Positions 57,855 to 64,000 of a DNA stretch of 64,000 nucleotides are shown here, piece by piece. Position 1 is the stretch's first letter. Every line of letters starts with the position of its first letter. Source of the stretch: Voacanga thouarsii. Its lineage: Eukaryota > Streptophyta > Magnoliopsida > Gentianales > Apocynaceae. A program made the position numbers and the translations under genes. The notes beneath the pieces are model-generated. The model saw only the letters and a list, made by a program, of their open reading frames with translations, was not told the DNA's origin and did no database searches. The stretch is taken from NCBI GenBank assembly GCA_026120185.1, contig JANUWF010003375.1, positions 2,623,736-2,687,735 of the forward strand. Reading direction: 5' to 3'.

Positions 57855-58958
57855 TGAAGGATCAAAATGAAAAACATCAAAGAAAGAGCAGCGGAATTTT
57901 TTTTTAGTTTTTCGAGCCACATTTAGGAGAGAGTACTTACTTTTCCTTAATGGTCATAGATTAACCAATGAAGGGCTGGGTTGCACTGGAACTTGCATTG
58001 GAAAGGGAGAAGAAGGCGCTTGTGGTTCGACCGGTATTCCCGCCAATCTTCTACTCCTACGTATTAAGCGTCTTCAAGCTTCCTCTCTTCGTCTTTCGGA
58101 GTATGACTCTACCTTATTTTGGGTTAGCTTGGTGAAAACTCCTTCTTTAGATAATCAAAATATCTCTAAGAGAGAAAGAAGAGAAAGATGAGAACACGAG
58201 GAAGAGATAGCACACTTGGAGAAGGGAAAAACCTCAGACTACAATGTTATTTTCTTCCCTGTCTTAAAGCTTAATTTTGGCCAGCCTTAGGGCTTGATAA
58301 AGCCCTAATAGGTGAAATTACTAAGCCCTTATGGGCTTGGTACTGTGCTCCAAAACTAATCCAAGATTAGCCCAATCCTCTTAATTAATTATTTTTTCTA
58401 GGCTTCATTAAATACCCATGACTAATTAATTAATCCTAATTGGACTCTTAATATATATCAATATATATCAACCTAATTTATTAATTTATTCCAACCCAAT
58501 TCTCTTAATTAATTAATTAATTAATTTTTTGGACCTTATCAAAACTCAAGACTAATTAATTAATTCTAATTAGACCCTTAGAATAAATTTTATTTTCTTC
58601 CAAATAATTATCCATTAAGCCTAGATTGTGTCTAAATAATACCAAAGTAACTTGAGTTACTCTGGGGACTAAGAGACATATTATTCATAGCTACTAAAAT
58701 GATTAAAATGCATTTACTATTAAATAGTTTCATTTTACCATTTTAAATATTCTCATTTATCATGATATAGAAATATTAACCCCAAGAATACATTACTAAA
58801 GCAATGTCTCCGACCTACAGGTAAAATGACGAAAATACCCCTCTATGTAACATCCATCAATGAGATATGATAAATAAACTAATACCAATCTCAAAGATAT
58901 CTACCATCCTTAGATCTCTAGCCCAATAATTCATGACTCACTCAAATGTACTTGCTCA

Positions 58959-61900
58959 TGTGAAACCCCGGACAAAACCAACCTTAGAGTAAGGGGGTTG
59001 GGATGCATATCATACTTTATTTCATAATTAAATATATTTTCATATGATTTCTATGTGCTTTGGATTTGTTTTTTATTGTCTTGAAGTCTTGATGGTGAGT
59101 ATTGTGTGAGAGGGGCAAAATGGTAATTTTTGCCCGAGGTGAAAATAGGGAGATAGATTGTGGATTGAATAGAAAATAATTTTTCTAGTGGAAATAGTAA
59201 CAAGAGTTGTTGTGGTGTAGTGGTTAGAGCTTTGGAATTAATTCCTGAGGTCTTGGGATCAAATTCTAGCATAGAAGCTTTAGCTAGATTAAATTGTATT
59301 TTTGCTTGGGGGGAGTCGGTTTCGGCCTTAAGAGCCTAGAACAAGGTGGTGATAATGTCCTAGGAGAGATGTTAGGAGAGTTCTCATTTCACTCTTTACT
59401 CTACTCGAAATTCTTGAAGGGAAATTCATTCTTCCTTGTTCTTTAATTTTTCTCAATGCTCAACTCATTAGTTTGATCAAGGCGTTCTAGCCTTTTTCTT
59501 TCCAGAAAATTTAATAAAGTGCTGAGGCCTTTTAGGATCAAAATGTCTTGGTAAAAGACTACCTATGGTCTGAAAAAAATATGGAAGAGTTGTGAGGAAT
59601 TCCATGAGAAAAATATCTCTAGTGAGCTTGCTGAAATTTCACTTCAAATTAGTTCCTCTTCCTTCATGGCATGGGCTGAAACTTTCCAGCTTGTTGTACC
59701 TTCAAATTGTCGAACTCCTTAGCTAACATTCCCTTCCAAATGCTGCCAGAAAAATGGCCTTAAGATCAGCTTAAAACATGAATTATTTCTGCCATTTTCG
59801 GACTGCACAAAAGCAGTGCAAAACCAGAAAAAAATTCTGGGCAAATCGCTGCTTTAAGGGTCCAAAACCAAGCTGTTTTCTTCCAGATTTTGTGCAGCAC
59901 CTTAGCCATGTTTTTCCTCCATGAAGAAGGCTGAAAACCAGCCTTGAATACCCCTGAAACCCCCCTCCCAGCTCGCTACAAAATGGCTGGAAGTGGCAGA
60001 CGAAAATCTGCCCAGAAAAACCATTGTGCAGCGAAATTTCTGTGCAGAAAATTTTCCAGCTTGTTTCCTATTTTTCTTCCAACCAAAACACCAACCTACT
60101 TCTGCAAAAACCTTCCTTGAACCTCCATCAACAGAGCTCCATTGATCCCCTTAAACTTCTGCACGAAATTCCATCAATGGCTGTCCGAAAATCTCTCCAA
60201 CAAATCCCTGCAATTTAGCTTGATTACTTTCCAAAAATTCCAGCAATCTTGTTTGGCAACCTTCCATAATCTCTTACTCAATTTACCAGGCTTCTTCTTC
60301 ACCATTAAGAACCCTACTTTCGGCCACCATAAGCCTCCATAAGCCAGCACTAATCCCACGAAATTCTGCTCAAACAGTCAGCCATGGCAGACTTCAAAGC
60401 TGTCCAAACAATCAAGATATTCTTAGGATATTTACTTTCCAAATTCACTTCCTAAAAATATTCTACCAAGATTGTAACAACTAACCTTTCCTTTCCCCTT
60501 CCAAATCACAGAATCAACTTCCTAAACCCTACTGAAAATCGGCCAGCCCTATTCCTCACAGAAAATTCGACAGCCTTCCCTTCTCTCTTTCTCGCGATTT
60601 TCAGCAACCATCAAGAACACACACACTACACCAAGAACACCTACTACCTTCTTACACCTAATACCCCTCCAAACCATCTCAAATCCACTCGAAAACTTCC
60701 AGATTTGATCTACACATTGCTGTGAATCCATCAACACCATTGTTAACATCAAACTCTACAAATCATCTTGCTACTTTGGATAAAAAACTAGGAAATTTTG
60801 TGAAGGTCAAGAACATCTTCAAGGTAAACTTATTCTAACTACTTCAGCTTCTCCAAACTTGATCTCTAATGAAAACCTATATGAATAATCATGCTAATGA
60901 TCTCTTCTTCTTTTTCTTCTCTCTCTCTCTCTCATGGCCGAAATTTCCTCCCTTGGCCGAATGGTCTCTTTTTCCATGACTATGCTTTCGCCACCTCTCT
61001 TGGACAAGATTAGCCATCTAGGAGTGGAGATCTACTCTAAACTCCTTCAAGACATTCATCAATCAAGTAAGTACCTTCAATCTTCCTTGTAAACTCTAGA
61101 ATCATGTCTCTAGGATGATGTTGTGAGTAGGTGGATGGTGATAGGATTTGAATATATATATTTATTGTTGAGATTGAAGCATGAGCAATTGTATGATTGT
61201 GAAGGAGATGGGATTTATGAATGAAAGGTTAATCTTAGATGATTGTATGATGATTTGAGGGTTGATGCATGGCATCGGTAGTATTTGTGAAGAAGCATGC
61301 TAGAGATTATGTCACCTTTGGTGAATAGGAGTTTATGCATGATTAGATTATTGAAGCCATGTTCATGGTTATGCTAGTAATGGTTAAATCATGTCTTAAT
61401 AAATTTGGATCTATGCCTAGATGTAAGATTTGGATGATTTGATGAATCGAAGGATTGTGTATGTTATTGATTGTGGTTGGCCATAGAATCTTGATCATGA
61501 TTTAGTTGTTCCTAAGCTAATTTTAGTTCATGAATAAAGTATCCAATACTAATTTTGCTAGTAAATTTCGAAAAAACCCCAGGAAGGGTAGATTTGGAAT
61601 TATTATACATATAAATGATATTTTAGCCAAATAAATAATGATTTTTGCTAGAAAGCAAAATAAATAAATATTATTAAAAATAAAGAAATCAATTTAAGCC
61701 TTTATGAAAAATATTTTTAATTAGTAAAATAATTATTAAATCAAAACCCCTTAAGGATTTACTTATTATTTTCCAAACAACACTCATTAAATTTAATCTT
61801 CACTAGTTCTAGCTATCAACTATTTTCTAACAACTAGACTATCATTAAATCACTATTTTACCTAGTACCACCTATGACTCTTGATTAAATAAACTCTAAA

Positions 61901-63251
61901 TTTTCCTTAACAAGATTTAAACTTTCAACTTATTAGAATTTATTTCCCAAACCATTAATTATTTTAAATAACAAATTAAACTTAGCTTATAAACCTGCTT
62001 ATTTATTATTTTGCCTTAAAGCTTGGGACACTAGGATCATGGTAGTGGTGAAATGAGTTGATTTAAAATTGAGGAAGTGGATTGTAGCTTGAATCTGATT
62101 AAGATTTGTATTTACCCATGTGGGGTTAGGTCAGCTATTCGAGATCTTGTTGTTGTGAGCAAGAATCAGCTAAGCTCCTGCATAAAACCTATCGATGTGA
62201 AATGTTTTTCTTATGGCAAGCTAAATATGGAGTGTATGGACACTCGTTTATTTGAAGGCAATTGAGGGTTGAATTTGTTCTTACTTCCAACACTTAAATT
62301 ATTTAAACGTTACTGAGCAGATTTTCCAAACTTAAAACTCTTTCTAAAACTGATTGTTCCCAAAACTTTGGAAACCCTCAAATTACTAGTTTCATGAAGA
62401 GTAATGCTTTGTTTATTTCATCCCAAGTGGGAAACGTCGTTGAGTTCTCAATAAGGGTGGACTACTAGGACTAGTCTTTGAAGGGTTAGGATAAGTCTCT
62501 CAGCAGGTGGCCATCTCTGAGGGGTGAGTCCTTCCCGGATAAGATGTCAGTCCAGTGAGTCGTGCGGTCCGAGCTAGCAGTTTGTTTTCAGTCAAGTGAT
62601 TGTGTTTTGCCAGAATGGACACCCAGTTGTTGTTTGGATATAAAGAAGGAGGAGTATCTTGCCTAGTAGGCCGATCACCTACTTTTGTCAGTCTGCACAA
62701 AGTGTTGACATTCTGACCGGTTATGGGGCCCAACGTGTGGTAACCCTTATCCCTTTCTTTCGAGTGGTTGATTTCATTACTTGTGTATGGCTAGATAAGC
62801 TAAAACGCCACTCTTACTTTTGACTAATGCTTGATACTTGCCAATGTTTTCTCTTATAAAAGTTTCACTCTCTGCATCCATGAACTGATTTCACTAAACA
62901 CCCAAAGCATACACGACTTACTGAGATTTCTATCTCATCACCTTTCTATCATGATTTCAGGATGATCCTGCTGTGGAGTTGAGTGGCTAGTAATATCTGC
63001 TTGGGAAGAGAATGTGTCTTTTGATTTTATGTACTGCTTTGGGGTGGCGAGAGTGAATAATTTTATTTATGGTTTTGTTTTGGAATTCATGGATTTATTC
63101 TTGAAGTTTTCTCTGGGTTGTAATAACTTTTGAGTTAAATATTATTTTTGTTCCACAATTTGTTTGTGTGACCTAGTCATAAAGACCTCTTGTCCTTTGG
63201 ACGGGGCGACATCCCCGGCCCTGGCGGGTTTAGGCTTCGGGGGGTGGTACA
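58959..63251 (+). mobile_element. 4.3-kb gypsy-type solo LTR, TSD GCTCA
   Basis: It starts TGTGAAACCCCGGACAAAAC and ends GGGGGGTGGTACA. A perfect duplication GCTCA lies at 58954-58958 and 63252-63256. It carries the tRNA-like module (59213-59266), the TTGAGTTCTCAA near-palindrome (62440-62451), and the terminal GGACGGGGCGACATCCCC block shared with the other long LTRs. No internal domain is present, so it is a solo LTR despite its size. Minus- and plus-strand frames within it are short and featureless. Confidence 0.93.
59213..59266 (+). promoter_or_regulatory. tRNA-like A-box/B-box module in the 4.3-kb LTR
   Basis: TGGTGTAGTGG (59213-59223) fits the A-box consensus and continues TTAGAGC. GGATCAAATTC (59256-59266) is a weakened B-box. 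It lies 254 bp from the LTR start. Confidence 0.5.
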
Positions 63252-63933
63252 GCTCATCATTGGAAGCCCCTTAAAAGCACACATTCTAGGGTCACGTTCC
63301 CAGGGCACTGGATTATTAGATTATCCTAGATAATCACATGAGAGTGATTTAACTTCACTAAGTGAAGCATAGAAACTCTGTTATATGAGTCCATCTTAAC
63401 TAACTAGAGTAATACACATAATGTACAATGTTATTGATCTCACAGAAGAAATCTCACTCAACATACATCAAAGTGCAAGACCCTAGCATTGCCAGACCAC
63501 CGACTTATACTGAAGTATGAAGGTATCCGTGCACATTGTTTTAGTAATAGTATGGTCTCTATAAGTATTTTAAGAGAGACCACTACTACATAACCAGTTC
63601 TATGTATTAGAAATACGTTTATGCCAATGAAGTGAGGAAACTACTCACTGATTCAAGGTAAACCATTCCTCATTAGAACTCATGTCATAATAATCTTACC
63701 GTGATAAAATGCCCAGATTTATCAAGCGACTAAGAACTCAATTGTACTTGTATGAGAAGTACTTATGGTCTATACCTTACTATGAAAAATGACCCAACAC
63801 ATAGACCATTGCTTGTTATACTTGAACCTTGAACGTGCAATAATATAAGAAACAAACTAAATTGAATGAATAAACATTTTATTAGAATATATTTACACAT
63901 AATAGATAGTCTTTAAGGGCATACTTTCCAACA

Positions 63934-64000
63934 TTCTCCCACTTGCACTACAAAAACTAAGACAGTCCATAAGTGCCTACCCCTATGATATCTACGTGTT
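63934..64000 (-). pseudogene. Polypurine tract and RNase H tail of copia element F (cut by window edge)
   Basis: The minus strand has GTGCAAGTGGGAGAA (63934-63948) directly before the LTR. Upstream of it is the last part of an RNase H C-terminus (GVGTYGLS-like), matching the arrangement at 30614-30700. Confidence 0.8.

Larger units (their letters stand above)
57855..63933 (-). mobile_element. 3' LTR of copia element F (C family), split by a solo LTR
   Basis: It is colinear with the C-element LTRs: TGAAGGATCAAAATG at 57855 on the plus strand (LTR end) and CTTTCCAACA at 63933 (LTR start TGTTGGAAAG on the minus strand). It is interrupted at 58959-63251; without that insert and its duplicated target it is about 1.8 kb. 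A PPT follows at 63934, so this is a 3' LTR of an element extending beyond the right edge. The left-hand target duplication would be TCAAG (57850-57854); its partner is outside the window. Confidence 0.9.

Noticed and set aside
1..64000. Search for CRISPR arrays, bacterial operons, rRNA or intact tRNA genes, and host plant genes
   Set aside because: None seen. tRNA similarities are confined to primer-binding sites, the SINE and the LTR modules. All protein similarities are to transposable elements.

Overview
This window looks like flowering-plant nuclear heterochromatin, and I found no host gene in it. The sequence is AT-rich. Almost every base that can be assigned belongs to nested transposable elements: Ty1/copia and Ty3/gypsy retrotransposons, solo LTRs, a decayed PIF/Harbinger DNA transposon and one probable SINE. 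The primer-binding sites match the 3' end of plant initiator-Met tRNA (TGGTATCAGAGC and variants). The polypurine tracts (AAGTGGGAG type) and domain order (gag-PR-IN-RT-RNaseH in copia, gag-PR-RT-RNaseH-IN in gypsy) are also typical of plants. All coding regions carry stops, frameshifts or lost catalytic residues. I cannot name the species; low GC only weakly favours a eudicot.

Stack 1 (1-24270). A copia-type LTR (E, 23413-24270) was hit by a minus-strand copia array. Its order, read on the minus strand, is LTR (21293-23412), internal region A, shared LTR (5257-7297), internal region B running off the left edge. Region A is split in its RT region by a complete 9.2-kb copia element, N1 (7912-17092, TSD GTTAC). 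Region B is split between protease and GAG-pre-integrase by a plus-strand solo LTR (257-2300, TSD GTGCC) of the same family as the shared LTR.

Stack 2 (about 25400-53615). A PIF/Harbinger transposon supplies a Myb/SANT-like ORF1 (26500-27185) and a DDE transposase (about 51700-52935), both on the minus strand. A solo copia LTR (D, TSD AAATA) separates them. D holds a 160-bp SINE-like insertion and the complete copia element C (28812-50858, TSD ATAAC). Element C holds a plus-strand gypsy element G (31949-43059, TSD GGTTC/GGTTT) and a 1.8-kb gypsy-type solo LTR (46793-48568). G in turn holds a 3.2-kb solo LTR (33621-36838, TSD CCTAA). The order of insertion can be read directly from the target-site duplications.

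Stack 3 (53616-64000). A 3.4-kb gypsy-type LTR (53616-57027) adjoins a minus-strand gypsy gag-protease fragment (57033-57854). Next is the 3' LTR of another C-family copia element, F (57855-63933), split by a 4.3-kb solo LTR (58959-63251, TSD GCTCA). F continues off the right edge.

The observations most worth a second look are these: a tRNA-like A-box/B-box module at about 250-270 bp inside three different long solo LTRs; the tandem copia array sharing one LTR; a roughly 2-kb inverted LTR pair able to form a long hairpin RNA; GC-rich islands with perfect palindromes in the copia leaders; and a possible heat-shock element next to a TATA box in the 3.4-kb LTR. I saw no operon-like or clearly new gene system.
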